Shown here one piece after another: positions 1 to 9,186 of a stretch of DNA of 56,005 nucleotides. The notes below the pieces were generated by a model that worked only from the letters and a program-made list of their open reading frames with translations, ran no database searches and was not told where the DNA came from. Both the position numbers and the translations under genes were made by a program. The stretch is taken from NCBI GenBank assembly GCA_964602985.1, contig CAZRTJ010000022.1, positions 1-56,005 on the forward strand, given 5' to 3'. Position 1 is the first letter of the stretch, and the number at the start of each line of letters is the position of its first letter. The DNA comes from CAYZJB01 sp964602985 (lineage in GTDB: Bacteria; CLD3; SB21).

Positions 1-535
1 GAGTCTCCAACTTTTGAAACGCTATTTTGTTCGGTTTGGTGTTAGGATAAGCAATGGTAATAATTCTTGCCTTTCTTTCGAGTTCGATTTGAAGATCCCC
101 TTCGTCCTTACCGTCACTATTTTCAGCCAGCGGGCTGCTTACAATTTCGATAGCATAGCGATAATCCGTACTTGGGGTTGGGTTCCGGGGCAACTTCACC
201 TGATTCACTTCATGACCGTGGATATCTCCTGATAAAAAGATCAGCCCTTTGATGGTGTTATTCTTGATTTCATCTCTGAGCCGTGCGAAGAAGTAATCTC
301 GCTCATCATCATAACTTGCTTTTCCATACCCGTGACTGCCGTGCTGATCATTGGAAAAGACGCTGCCTCCGATCAACACCTTGATCTTACCTGGGCGTGA
401 CTGAATATCTTGGATCACCTTGTCAATCATAGCCGTACTATATACAACGTCCTGGCCGGAAACGTCTGTTCGATAGAAGCGATCATCCAATAAGTAGAAG
501 TCAACGTTTCCGTACCGATAATGAGTTGTGAGACC
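1..535 (-). pseudogene. 5'-truncated PhoD-like phosphatase fragment (cassette 1)
   Basis: This reading frame is open to the left window edge. It encodes only the C-terminal third of the PhoD-like phosphatase found complete at 3385-6063. The match starts at the equivalent of residue 672 and includes the LSGDIHGHE metal motif. The first half of the active site (GDTTY, WDDHDFGYND) is absent. There is no start codon or ribosome site at its 5' end, which lies 2 nt from the stop codon of the outer-membrane gene at 537-1658. DNA from about 128 to 520 is almost identical to 3643-4035. The C-terminal tail instead resembles that of the second fragment (an ENSDGK-containing segment), so the copy is a mosaic. 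I see it as a non-functional or donor cassette. The true 3' end is outside the window. Confidence 0.8.
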
Positions 536-536
536 T

Positions 537-1658
537 CTAGAAATTGAAAGACAACTGTGATCTCAGGCGGTACTGAACGGCTCCAGTGGGATACGGATCG
601 TTCTTGAAGAGTTCTCGTTCGCCGTTGACTTGCAGTCTGAGGTTCTTACCAAAATACAAACCCAAACCGATTCGAATCGTTGTGATACGATCAAATGTGC
701 CATCATCCTCTGCGACCCAGAAATCGGTATAACCAGTCAAGTCCGGTGATACGATGCTAACACCTGTTGCGATTTCATACCCCGAATATGACAGCATAGA
801 GATTGGCAATTCCCGATGCTTCCATCGAAGGCTACCTTCAAAGAAGGATATGTTCTTATTTTCAATCCCGAAGTACTCCAGGTAAGCCCGGCCGGATATC
901 CTACCCCACGCATAAGCCGATTCAGCTTCGAATGCATTCAAACCGTTTATCAAAGTTAATTGAATGCTTGGCGCGAGTATTCGAACGATTCCTTGATGAT
1001 TAATACCATCGAGATCGGTTCCCACAGTGTTATTCGAAAACGACGCTCCCACCTTGACGGGTCGTGCTACGTTGGCGTCTAACCTCACTGTAACAACATT
1101 TGGGGTTCTTTTGGAATTCGCGAACGATCGTTCACTATTGCTGTTTCCACGATCATATTTTCTTGAGACAGCCAGGTTAAGAGTTGCATTAAGTCTTCGG
1201 AAAGTGAAGCCGGCTTCCACGCTGGGATGATAGGTGGTGGCATGGAGGATGTCCAGGAAAATGGATGCCCTACTTCTTTCAATTAACAGTAAGTCTCGAT
1301 CTTCTCTCGCATTTTCAGGCCATAGAGGCGGTTTGTAGTTTCCAATTTTCACGTAACCGGTTGCCCAGTTGTACATGAGACCAAAATCCTTGACAAGGAT
1401 TTCACGACTCTGAATTCCAACATAGGCATGAGCAAGGAACCCACGACTTTGCCACGAAAGCCCTATCGTGCTGTTCCCAAGATAGAAAGGCCCGCGCGGT
1501 TCTCTGACATACACCTCTCGATCGCAAACATACAACGACTGAAGCTGAATGGTGGACAGTGTGGTCCAGTTTGTGTCTTGAGTCTGTGAACAAAGATGAC
1601 ACCAAGCAAAAGCGGTAAACGCCAGTATTCTTACTATTTGACTACCACAAGAATTCAT
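537..1658 (-). CDS. Predicted outer-membrane beta-barrel protein
   Basis: Protein of 373 residues with a probable N-terminal signal peptide (hydrophobic stretch over residues 8-23, then SQTQD). The body alternates polar and aromatic residues as in beta-barrels, and the chain ends in a terminal Phe (LSFNF), a usual outer-membrane assembly signal. I do not recognise a named family. The ATG lies inside the end of the upstream phosphatase fragment (17 nt overlap), with no clear Shine-Dalgarno site, so translation may depend on coupling. It alternates with phosphatase fragments in the same way as the PorV-like gene at 2355-3377. Function unknown. Confidence 0.6.
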   Translation of the reverse strand: MNSCGSQIVRILAFTAFAWCHLCSQTQDTNWTTLSTIQLQSLYVCDREVYVREPRGPFYLGNSTIGLSWQSRGFLAHAYVGIQSREILVKDFGLMYNWATGYVKIGNYKPPLWPENAREDRDLLLIERSRASIFLDILHATTYHPSVEAGFTFRRLNATLNLAVSRKYDRGNSNSERSFANSKRTPNVVTVRLDANVARPVKVGASFSNNTVGTDLDGINHQGIVRILAPSIQLTLINGLNAFEAESAYAWGRISGRAYLEYFGIENKNISFFEGSLRWKHRELPISMLSYSGYEIATGVSIVSPDLTGYTDFWVAEDDGTFDRITTIRIGLGLYFGKNLRLQVNGERELFKNDPYPTGAVQYRLRSQLSFNF

Positions 1659-2295
1659 TACTTGAGTTTAAGGTTATGGTCTTCGAAGGAATGGCTGTAC
1701 CTACCTCATCAATTTCCATCAACATATTAGCTCCGGTTCCTTCCTGAACATACTCTATGGTTAGCTGCGGGATCGATGAGTTAATTGACAATCTTGCATA
1801 TCCCCAATTTCCGGAACTTGGCGTTGTGTGAATTCTTGCCTTCCTCTCATATTCAATTTTCAGCTGGTCTTTCCTCTTACCGTCACTATTTTCAGCCAGC
1901 GGGCTGCTTACAATTTCGATAGCATAGCGATAATCCGTACTTGGGGTTGGGTTCCGGGGCAACTTCACCTGATTCACTTCATGACCGTGGATGTCACCAG
2001 ACAAGAAGATCAGACCTCTGATATTGTTATTCTTGATTTCATCTCTGAGCCGTGCGAAGAAGTAATCTCGTTCATCATCATAACTTGCCTTTCCATATCC
2101 GTGGTCGCCATGCTGATCATTGGAAAAGACGCTGCCTCCGATCAACACCTTGATCTTGGCGGGACGTGACTGGATGTGCTGAATCAGCCTGTCGATGGCC
2201 GGACGCGTCGATCCATCCATCATGCTGTAGACCGTGTCCTGACCGCTTACGTCCGTGCGATAAAACCGCTCGACGAGAAGTTAGAAGTCTACATT
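1642..2295 (-). pseudogene. 5'-truncated PhoD-like phosphatase fragment (cassette 2)
   Basis: Homology to the complete phosphatase runs from the equivalent of residue 681 (NVDF) to the C-terminus. An in-frame TAA at 2281-2283 (TTA on the plus strand) interrupts it right after NVDF. The longest open stretch with an ATG is 1642-2223 (193 aa, starting MMDGS), which keeps the SGDIHGHE motif but lacks the N-terminal half of the metal site, so it cannot be an active phosphatase alone. Its DNA (1897-2295) is a direct repeat of 128-520 and 3643-4035, with more differences than those two show to each other. The C-terminal tail differs from the complete gene (SNEFLW against DNQFVW at the end). Confidence 0.8.
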
Positions 2296-2354
2296 CAATG
2301 CTGAGATTTATCTGTCTCATGGACCGAAAAAGATTCCGTCGGTGAGGCGGGGAT

Positions 2355-3377
2355 TCATTGATTCAACTCATAGCTGAGTTCAACCGAAACAACCTTGAGA
2401 TAACCGGCTGCAACGTCCGTGCGAAATGATGGGTCTTTCGATCTGGCATAATCGACCTGAAGAAAAATGGGCCGGCGCAGGATCTTCCTCAAAGGAATTC
2501 GAATTCCGAATCCATAACTATTCGCTTCCAGTCGTGATCGGTACACGCCTCCACTCAATATGTCACGTGTTCTGTAGCCCATGCGCATGGCAAATACCTG
2601 AAGTATTTCTAATTCAGCTCCGTATTTGAAAGCTTCGTAGTACTTGGAGTTTCTGACATCCTCAAACTCTGTCGTCAATATCAGCTTAAATGTCTGTTCG
2701 TGACTGCGTATCAGCCCAAGATCCAATGCGGCCGAATATGCAACAGCGTACCGCGAAAGCTGAGGGAGTTCAACTAAGTCTTCATCCTGGTGGTGAACCT
2801 TGTTAACATTAGACCAGCTGACGCCCACGTACAAGGTGTGATTGTATTTGGGAATCCCCGGTAGTTTGAACGCCTTTAGAATACCAAGGTTTATTGGGAA
2901 ACTGACCTTATCGAGCCCTTCCGCATATCGATCTCCGTTTGTGGATTGAACCACGTCCACACTCAGACCAAGAAAGATATCTTTCCAAACCTGATAGGAG
3001 GAAGACAGTGAATGGACGCGCTCCATATCTCCTGAAATACCGCTTCGCCTGTAGAAATAGCTAATATTCAGTTTTGAAGTGGCTGCGTATGCCAACCCAA
3101 GACTCTGACATGTCTCATCCGTGCGGACGTTTGGGTTATGAATGGCGGAAATACTTCCCAACATATGTATGCCTGCTACGTGTCCCATTTTTGCCGGGTT
3201 ATAGAAGAACCCATCGACACCCACCAAGGCGGTTGACGTACCTCCCATTCCCTCACTTCTTGCGCTCGGCTGGAACCTCATGTAGCTGTCGTAGAAATAC
3301 CCCCCGTACTGACCCTTGGTTTCCGACGGTACGCCAAGGACAATGACGGTTACCGTTATCAATGTCCAATTCGGCAT
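2355..3377 (-). CDS. PorV/UPF0164-like outer-membrane protein
   Basis: The segment after the signal peptide (around residues 35-65: PSARSEGMGGTSTALVGVDG, then FFYNPA) matches the conserved N-terminus of PorV/PorQ and UPF0164 barrels, which bind at the inner face of the outer membrane and, in some species, help present secreted proteins. The chain of about 340 residues is rich in beta-strand pattern. I chose the ATG at 3377 because it gives a clean signal peptide (MPNWTLI... ending near QYGG); an upstream TTG at 3395 overlaps the phosphatase gene. It follows the phosphatase directly, so the two are probably co-transcribed. That pairing suggests the barrel helps export or anchor the phosphatase (inference). 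Confidence 0.7.
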   Translation of the reverse strand: MPNWTLITVTVIVLGVPSETKGQYGGYFYDSYMRFQPSARSEGMGGTSTALVGVDGFFYNPAKMGHVAGIHMLGSISAIHNPNVRTDETCQSLGLAYAATSKLNISYFYRRSGISGDMERVHSLSSSYQVWKDIFLGLSVDVVQSTNGDRYAEGLDKVSFPINLGILKAFKLPGIPKYNHTLYVGVSWSNVNKVHHQDEDLVELPQLSRYAVAYSAALDLGLIRSHEQTFKLILTTEFEDVRNSKYYEAFKYGAELEILQVFAMRMGYRTRDILSGGVYRSRLEANSYGFGIRIPLRKILRRPIFLQVDYARSKDPSFRTDVAAGYLKVVSVELSYELNQ

Positions 3378-3384
3378 TTGATCG

Positions 3385-6063
3385 TTACCAGACAAATTGA
3401 TTATCAGTTGTTAATTCGATCGTTTTCGAATTAATCGTTGTTCCCCCAACTATTGTCATTGGCATGATCGTATTCGTTTCGCCCTTGATATATTGAATGG
3501 CTAGTCGCCATGGATTAGAAACTGTATCAATTCGAATTCGGCAATAGCCATTGTCGTCATTCGGCTTGGGTGGAATTCTGGCTTTTCTCTCGTCATCGAA
3601 CTCCATGTCATCAGCCGCTCTGCCGCCATCTTTTGCATTCGTCAGCGGGCTGCTTACAATTTCGATAGCATAGCGATAATCCGTACTTGGGGTTGGGTTC
3701 CGGGGCAACTTCACCTGATTCACTTCATGACCGTGGATATCTCCTGATAAAAAGATCAGCCCTTTGATGGTGTTATTCTTGATTTCATCTCTGAGCCGTG
3801 CGAAGAAGTAATCTCGCTCATCATCATAACTTGCTTTTCCATACCCGTGACTGCCGTGCTGATCATTGGAAAAGACGCTGCCTCCGATCAACACCTTGAT
3901 CTTACCTGGGCGTGACTGAATATCTTGGATCACCTTGTCAATCATAGCCGTACTATATACAACGTCCTGGCCGGAAACGTCTGTTCGATAGAAGCGATCA
4001 TCCAATAAATAGAAGTCAACATTTCCGTACCGAAAATGTGACGTCAGCCCGAACCGCTTCTCTTCCCGTGACAGGCCGGGAGCTGGATTTTCGAGTGGAT
4101 CGGGATTTGGCCAGTAATCGAGGAAACCCTTCTTTTGTAGATGCTTCTCATCATGATCGGCCCCAACAAGGTCATTGTAACCGAAATCATGGTCATCCCA
4201 AACGCCATAAATTGGAATCCTTTCCATCATGCTTCGCATTTCGGAAATCCTCCTCGGACTGAATTGTGCTGCAAGGACTTCCTGAATGATGTCCACTTCG
4301 CTACCTGTCACATCATCGTGCCAATAAGTTGTGTCTCCACAGTGAACAAAGAATCGCATACCATTCACGTCGTTCTTAATTGTCTCGTAAACCGTCGGTG
4401 TGTCATCCGATGGCGGGGCCCCGCCTTCTCCGGGGTCTTTTGTTAAACGCTGGCATGACCCCAGTGCAAACCAAAAATCAACAGCTGAACCATCGGCAGG
4501 ATGCGTTCTAAACTGTCGGATCGAATCAAAGTCTTGAACCATCGTCTCACTGCCGTCAAGATTGACGCGCCATAACTGAACTTGATGAACGCTGTCGGGG
4601 GTTAGATTTTTCACACTAAAAAGCAGGACCGGAGAACCCCCTCGCGTGACATCGGCTACAATCGAATTTGGAACTGTAGACACGTTCTTTACCTTGATCC
4701 GATACTTTCCAGATTTTTCCGCACGAAACCAAATGTTGACCGAAACAGATGTCAGTCCGCCATAAGCTGGCCCATAAACCGTTGAGGAATCCCATGCCGT
4801 TGCGGTTCGCAGACCCCACGAGTTTATAGTCTCATTCACAAACGGATTCTGAATCACCGGAGCGGCGCTAGCATCCGCGTGCAGCCATACGCCTTGCAGG
4901 AACCACTTGTCCGTACCCGATTTCTGCAGGACGATTTTGGCAATGTCGGAACGAGTCTTTGCATTGATCGCCGCCGTCACGGGCAGCAGATACGCATACT
5001 CGTCTCCACGCTCGAAATCGTCGAAATAGCCTGACGGTGGACGGTCGATCTCCCACTGCAGCGTCGCTCCGCCGTTGAAATGCACAGTCGCATGGATCGT
5101 GTCGTCGGTGCCGCCGTTTGGCGCATGCATGGTCTTGACCCGGACCTCCAGACCGTTCAGCGTTCCGTCAGTTTTCAAGACCACTTCGAAATAACTCGGA
5201 TAGCTCTGGTTGTTCGTGTCGATTCGTTGATTGACTTCTCGCGATAAGACCACCAAGTCGTTCACGCGTATGCCGACCGCTTCGCAACTCCATCCATCCG
5301 TCTCCCCGGCCTGCTTGTAGAACTTGATCTTCGATATGGAACGGATATTCTTTGCTTTCACCCACGCCGGCAGTGAAGCAAACAGAAAACGATCCCGCTG
5401 TTCACGCCGGAAGGGCGCTTTGCCTGGAATCACATTGTTTGACGAATTCAGCGTGCCGGTGAAAACGTTCGAATCGTTCTTGAACGATATCTCTATGTGG
5501 ATCGGGTCATCCGTCCCCCCATCCGTCTCGTCCAGGGTCCAGGCCTCCACTTCGATCCACTCGATCGTGTCGTCCACTTCATCGAATCGGGAAGCCTGGT
5601 AGAACGTCTTGACGTTGTTGATGTCGCTGACTTTTTGCAGCTTGAAATTATTGCTGATCGTATCCCGTACGAGGTTCCCATCGTCGTCGTAAGCCGGCAG
5701 GTCCGGCACACCGCCCGTGAAGTCGTCGTACAGGCAAGGCGTTCCGAGGAAATACAAATGCCCGCCGTTCTTTATTCGAATGCCCTTCCAGGAGGCGCCG
5801 GTCGTTGTCAGCGTGATCGGTATCGAAGGATAATTCTGCCCGGCAAGAATGAGTTTGCTTCCGCGCTCGATGATCAGTTCCGAATTCTGTGGAAAGTTCA
5901 GCGTGCTGCCGGGCCTTACCAGCACCATGTTATACTTTATGAAACCCTCCGACGTCGTTGTTGTCGGTCCGATGATGATTTGATTATTCGCGTCAACTTT
6001 CGAGGAGAGATTCGTCGATGAGTCCCAAAATTCAACATTGGGCTGATCCACAGGCGTGGCCAT
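3385..6063 (-). CDS. PhoD-like metallophosphatase with PLAT-like domains
   Basis: Protein of 892 residues. Residues 40-110 are short beta repeats. Two PLAT/LH2-like regions follow at about 165-275 and 302-397, each with a GGTDD signature and the second with DDFERGDEY. A fibronectin-like PhoD N-terminal domain spans about 435-525. The PhoD metallophosphatase domain (about 527-805) shows GSCQ, GDTTY (Asp577), WDDHDFGYND and LSGDIHGHE, the expected metal ligands. PhoD enzymes hydrolyse phosphomonoesters or diesters; PLAT domains usually bind lipid or protein, so a membrane-related substrate is plausible (inference). There is no signal peptide (MATPVDQP...), which is odd for PhoD and suggests a non-Sec route. 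The ribosome site AAAGGAGA precedes the ATG. Its C-terminal third is duplicated twice downstream. Confidence 0.85.
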   Translation of the reverse strand: MATPVDQPNVEFWDSSTNLSSKVDANNQIIIGPTTTTSEGFIKYNMVLVRPGSTLNFPQNSELIIERGSKLILAGQNYPSIPITLTTTGASWKGIRIKNGGHLYFLGTPCLYDDFTGGVPDLPAYDDDGNLVRDTISNNFKLQKVSDINNVKTFYQASRFDEVDDTIEWIEVEAWTLDETDGGTDDPIHIEISFKNDSNVFTGTLNSSNNVIPGKAPFRREQRDRFLFASLPAWVKAKNIRSISKIKFYKQAGETDGWSCEAVGIRVNDLVVLSREVNQRIDTNNQSYPSYFEVVLKTDGTLNGLEVRVKTMHAPNGGTDDTIHATVHFNGGATLQWEIDRPPSGYFDDFERGDEYAYLLPVTAAINAKTRSDIAKIVLQKSGTDKWFLQGVWLHADASAAPVIQNPFVNETINSWGLRTATAWDSSTVYGPAYGGLTSVSVNIWFRAEKSGKYRIKVKNVSTVPNSIVADVTRGGSPVLLFSVKNLTPDSVHQVQLWRVNLDGSETMVQDFDSIRQFRTHPADGSAVDFWFALGSCQRLTKDPGEGGAPPSDDTPTVYETIKNDVNGMRFFVHCGDTTYWHDDVTGSEVDIIQEVLAAQFSPRRISEMRSMMERIPIYGVWDDHDFGYNDLVGADHDEKHLQKKGFLDYWPNPDPLENPAPGLSREEKRFGLTSHFRYGNVDFYLLDDRFYRTDVSGQDVVYSTAMIDKVIQDIQSRPGKIKVLIGGSVFSNDQHGSHGYGKASYDDERDYFFARLRDEIKNNTIKGLIFLSGDIHGHEVNQVKLPRNPTPSTDYRYAIEIVSSPLTNAKDGGRAADDMEFDDERKARIPPKPNDDNGYCRIRIDTVSNPWRLAIQYIKGETNTIMPMTIVGGTTINSKTIELTTDNQFVW

Positions 6064-6131
6064 CGTTTTCTCCTTTCAGGTGAAAGTGAAATCTGGCAGC
6101 GTGAAGAAAAGTAATTACTCGAGAAGAACTG

Positions 6132-6446
6132 TCAAATCAATGCCTTAGCTGTTTTGGCCTGGTTCCCGAAAATTCTGCCAAAGAAATTAGCAATCCTCGA
6201 GCCAAACCCGTGCCGCTCCATCGCTTTGATCCGATCATTCTGATCAATCAAATGCAGTGTCAATTCCTCGACTTTCCTGAGCAGGGAGAGATTCAGATCA
6301 GCCAGGTTGATCCCGTTCTTCGACATTTCCTCAGCGCTTGGTATGTCCGGCAATCGGCGGTGCTCTCTGACGAATTCTCTCACATCTTCAAGGGCGGGCG
6401 TCTTGTAATCGCGGTCAAAAACGTAGTCCGGAACCTGGATCGTCAT
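6132..6446 (-). CDS. Tail-fibre-like C-terminal part (split from 6443-7273)
   Basis: About 104 residues from an ATG at 6446. The sequence (PDYVFDRDYKTPALEDVREF..., then HRRLPDIPS, and a heptad-like ending LLRKVEELTLHLI) is the standard C-terminal piece of tail-fibre or endosialidase-chaperone-like surface proteins common in Bacteroidetes-related genomes. There it continues directly from a VEVNGNV-type repeat, which here ends in the next gene upstream. The junction is an ATGA: the stop of the first part and the ATG of the second share bases 6443-6446. It may be a one-base frameshift in one gene, or a coupled two-gene arrangement. The frame is also open upstream to 6557 without a better start. 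Confidence 0.65.
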   Translation of the reverse strand: MTIQVPDYVFDRDYKTPALEDVREFVREHRRLPDIPSAEEMSKNGINLADLNLSLLRKVEELTLHLIDQNDRIKAMERHGFGSRIANFFGRIFGNQAKTAKALI

Positions 6447-7273
6447 GACGTGACGACCATATTGGCGCACTTCACATTGCCATTGACCTCGAGCTTTTCG
6501 GTAGGAGTGGTCGTGCCAATGCCGAGGTTTCCATTGCCACCAAGAAGTCGTGCGCATTCCCGTCCGCCGCCGGCCACGAAAACGAAATCATTGCCTGGCA
6601 CAAATTGCCCCGTGGCGCTGCCCAAGTTACCCATGTATGTCAAGTTAGCCACCTGCTGCAAGATGGCCTTCTGATTGGCGCCTGAGGCCCAGATTTCAAT
6701 CATTCCACGCCCGCCCCCAACACTGGAAACTCCACTGACAACCAGACCTCTTCCAGGAGAGTGGAACCCAGGACTGGAAGTTCCAATTCCAACGTTGCCG
6801 TTATTATAGTAGATGTTCGATCCGGCCGTGACCCATTGACTCGACCCTCCGGTCGCCGCAGTCGTTTGCGTAGTGCCATCAGGAAACTTGAATCCTCCGG
6901 TTGTGGATTGAATGACTCCGGCAACGGAGAGTTTTTCTGCCGGACTTGGAGTGCCAACTCCAATTTTCCCCTTGACGATCAGGTCGGTTTTCGGAGGATT
7001 GGCGTAATTGTACGCATCCGACACAAGTACGCCTCCCGCTTTCAACCCGGATGCGACCGTCCAGTTTGGTGAGTTGATCAGGTGAACGTATCTACCCAGG
7101 TCAGCCCCGCCAGTGCCGATATAAAAGGTCAGATGGGTTCCCGAATCCGCAATGATGTCTCCGCGAACTTCGAGTTTTTGTGTGGCAGACGGCGTGTTGC
7201 CAATTATAACTTTTCCGTCAACACCGGAATTACCCAAAGTATCATTGGGTCCAAGAGAAATAATTTCAGCCAT
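6443..7273 (-). CDS. Tail-fibre-like repetitive surface protein, N-terminal part
   Basis: 276 residues with several VGIGT(S/T)xP-type units and KLEVxG motifs (KLEVRG near residue 32, KLEVNGNV near the end), typical of phage-tail-fibre-like and cell-surface fibre proteins. FPDGTTQTTAA in the middle is another hallmark of the family. No signal peptide (MAEIISLGPND...). The start is well supported by GAGGAG seven bases upstream. The N-terminus contains GKVIIGNT, and the neighbouring phosphatase has NQIIIGPT at a similar place, which hints at a shared attachment or export module. The usual C-terminal module is in the overlapping frame at 6132-6446. Both genes probably form one unit with the phosphatase 69 nt downstream. 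Confidence 0.75.
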   Translation of the reverse strand: MAEIISLGPNDTLGNSGVDGKVIIGNTPSATQKLEVRGDIIADSGTHLTFYIGTGGADLGRYVHLINSPNWTVASGLKAGGVLVSDAYNYANPPKTDLIVKGKIGVGTPSPAEKLSVAGVIQSTTGGFKFPDGTTQTTAATGGSSQWVTAGSNIYYNNGNVGIGTSSPGFHSPGRGLVVSGVSSVGGGRGMIEIWASGANQKAILQQVANLTYMGNLGSATGQFVPGNDFVFVAGGGRECARLLGGNGNLGIGTTTPTEKLEVNGNVKCANMVVTS

Positions 7274-7342
7274 GGAATCTCCTCAGCGGTTGGTGTGACA
7301 ATATGAAAAACGACAGATGTTTCCCAGCTACGCCTTAAATCT

Positions 7343-7380
7343 AAAAAAAAAACGACTTCGAAGTCAATCTCTTTTTTTTT
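7343..7380. terminator. A-tract / short hairpin / T-tract element
   Basis: A run of ten A (7343-7352), the palindrome GACTTCGAAGTC (7354-7365), then a run of at least nine T. It could terminate transcripts from either side. It sits between the helicase terminator and the fibre gene start, in an otherwise gene-free 329-nt stretch (7274-7602). Confidence 0.45.
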
Positions 7381-7546
7381 CATTTCGTCTCAGCTCAGCT
7401 GTTCCCGTGATCGATGACAGGTTCCCTTCGTGCTTGTCCCCGTTGACTTCCGTTTATCTACACCCTCATGCGCTCCAATATCGGCTTCCCGTCACAGCAC
7501 AGCGCTTAGACTCTACTGTATCAAAAGCCAAATACCGGAAAACCAA

Positions 7547-7577
7547 AACACCCTTTGAGCATCGATCAAAGGGTGTT
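7547..7577 (-). terminator. Rho-independent terminator of the DEAD-box gene
   Basis: Perfect 12-bp inverted repeat AACACCCTTTGA / TCAAAGGGTGTT with a 7-nt loop. On the minus strand it is followed by a T-rich tract (TTTTGGTTTT). It begins 26 nt after the helicase stop codon. Confidence 0.8.
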
Positions 7578-7602
7578 GGATTTTCAGATAGACTATCTGC
7601 GA

Positions 7603-8823
7603 TTACCGGCGAAAGCGCGATCGTCGCCCACGGCCGCCCAGGAGGCGCCGGCCTGTCGGTTTGACTTCTGGTGTCTTCCCGAGGGACGGGTGGATGACAT
7701 ACGGATGATCGTGCACCACCTGGATCTTCTTGCCGGTCAGCCGTTCGATGTCTTTGAGAAATCCCATTTCCTCAACATCGCAAAACGACCAGGCGATCCC
7801 GCTTGCGCCCGCGCGGCCTGTGCGGCCGATGCGATGGACGTATGTCTCGGGCACGTTTGGAAGTTCGTAGTTGATCACGTGTGACAGACTCTCGACGTCG
7901 ATCCCACGTGCCGCGATATCAGTGGCAACCAGAATTTTCAAATTGCCCGACTTGAAGCGGCCCAGCGCGCGCTGACGTGCGCCCTGGGACTTGTTGCCGT
8001 GGATCGCCTCGGCCTGAATTCCTGCCTTGTGCAGGTCGCGCGCGATCTTGTCGGCGCCGTGTTTCGTCCGCGCAAAAACCAGCGCATTCGTCACCGACGG
8101 ATCGTTCAGCAGGTGAATCAACAACGCGCGTTTGTCGTGTTTGGCCACGTAGTACACGAATTGTTCAACCAGATCCACCGTCGAGGACACCGGCGTCACC
8201 GCCACCTGCACAGGCTGATGGAGAATCGTGTTCGCCAGATTCCGGATTTCGGACGGCATGGTCGCTGAAAACAACATCGTCTGCCGTTTGGCTGGCAATT
8301 TCGCCACGATCTTTCGGACATCGACGATGAAGCCCATGTCGAGCATTCGATCGGCCTCGTCGAGAACGAAGAGTTGTACGTGATTCACATGGACAATTCT
8401 CTGTTCCATCAGATCCAGCAGACGACCGGGCGTCGCGATGAGAATGTCGACCCCGCCGCGAAGCGCTTGCACCTGCGAGTGCTGGGAGACGCCGCCAAAA
8501 ATGACGGTCGTACGCAAGCCGGTATGCCGGCCGTACGTCGCGAAACTCTCACCAATCTGCAGCGCGAGTTCGCGCGTCGGAGTCAGGATCAGCGATCGGA
8601 TCGGACGGTGTGCGGCACGCGCCGCATCGCCGTGAAGAATCTGGAGAATCGGAAGGGCAAACGCGGCGGTCTTGCCCGTTCCGGTCTGCGCGCATCCGAG
8701 AATGTCTTTTCCCTGGAGCAGGACCGGAATCGACTGGGCCTGAATGGGAGTGGGTTGCGAGTACCCTTCCGAATGCAATGCTTTCAGAAGAGGCTCAATA
8801 AGTTGAAGTTCTTTAAACGGCAT
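7603..8823 (-). CDS. rhlE: DEAD-box ATP-dependent RNA helicase, RhlE type
   Basis: 406 residues from the ATG at 8823 (the frame is open further up, but MPFKEL is the usual RhlE start). Motifs in order: Q-motif (GYSQPTPIQ, 20-28), Walker A AQTGTGKT (45-52), PTRELALQ (82-89), TPGR (131-134), DEAD (155-158), SAT (186-188), TDIAARGID (301-309), HRIGRTGR (330-337). A short basic tail (GRRLLGGRGRRSRFRR) likely binds RNA. These helicases unwind structured RNA in ribosome assembly and mRNA decay, and are often cold-induced. A strong terminator follows. The ribosome site is weak. Monocistronic. Confidence 0.95.
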   Translation of the reverse strand: MPFKELQLIEPLLKALHSEGYSQPTPIQAQSIPVLLQGKDILGCAQTGTGKTAAFALPILQILHGDAARAAHRPIRSLILTPTRELALQIGESFATYGRHTGLRTTVIFGGVSQHSQVQALRGGVDILIATPGRLLDLMEQRIVHVNHVQLFVLDEADRMLDMGFIVDVRKIVAKLPAKRQTMLFSATMPSEIRNLANTILHQPVQVAVTPVSSTVDLVEQFVYYVAKHDKRALLIHLLNDPSVTNALVFARTKHGADKIARDLHKAGIQAEAIHGNKSQGARQRALGRFKSGNLKILVATDIAARGIDVESLSHVINYELPNVPETYVHRIGRTGRAGASGIAWSFCDVEEMGFLKDIERLTGKKIQVVHDHPYVIHPSLGKTPEVKPTGRRLLGGRGRRSRFRR

Positions 8824-9186
8824 GATGAACCGCTTTCTATCTTTGGCGGATTCCGTGCGGATCGATGGACCGTTCGTGCAGTCGCCGTAAGTATTCGTGT
8901 TTTCCGAATGCGGTCGGAAAGTGCACGAACCGGATTCGGCGCATAGGAGATCGGGATGTGAGGATTTTCTGAGCAAGCGCGAAGCAGGAAACGCGGGGAT
9001 CAGAGGAACCAACAAACAATCTTATGCGGGATCATAATAAACCATGAGTTCGGTGAAAGCAAGGGAAATGTTGGAGAAGTTGAAGAATATTAGAATGATC
9101 ATATGGCATAAGAGATCCCTGTTTCTAGTCATGCACCCGACGAACCACATGCGCCTGCCGCGACACGTCAGATCTGCAGTGACTCC
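8824..9186 (-). promoter_or_regulatory. Long leader and possible promoter of the helicase gene
   Basis: No convincing gene lies here. On the minus strand a possible promoter reads TTGCTT (9057-9062), 17 nt, TATTAT (9034-9039), which would start RNA near 9027 and leave a leader of about 200 nt before the helicase ATG. Long leaders are common for cold-inducible DEAD-box genes. The -35 is poor, so this is tentative. Confidence 0.3.

Noticed and set aside
7603..9015. Helicase start at 9015 (64 extra residues)
   Set aside because: The extra part has no helicase-like content, and MPFKEL at 8823 is the conserved RhlE start.
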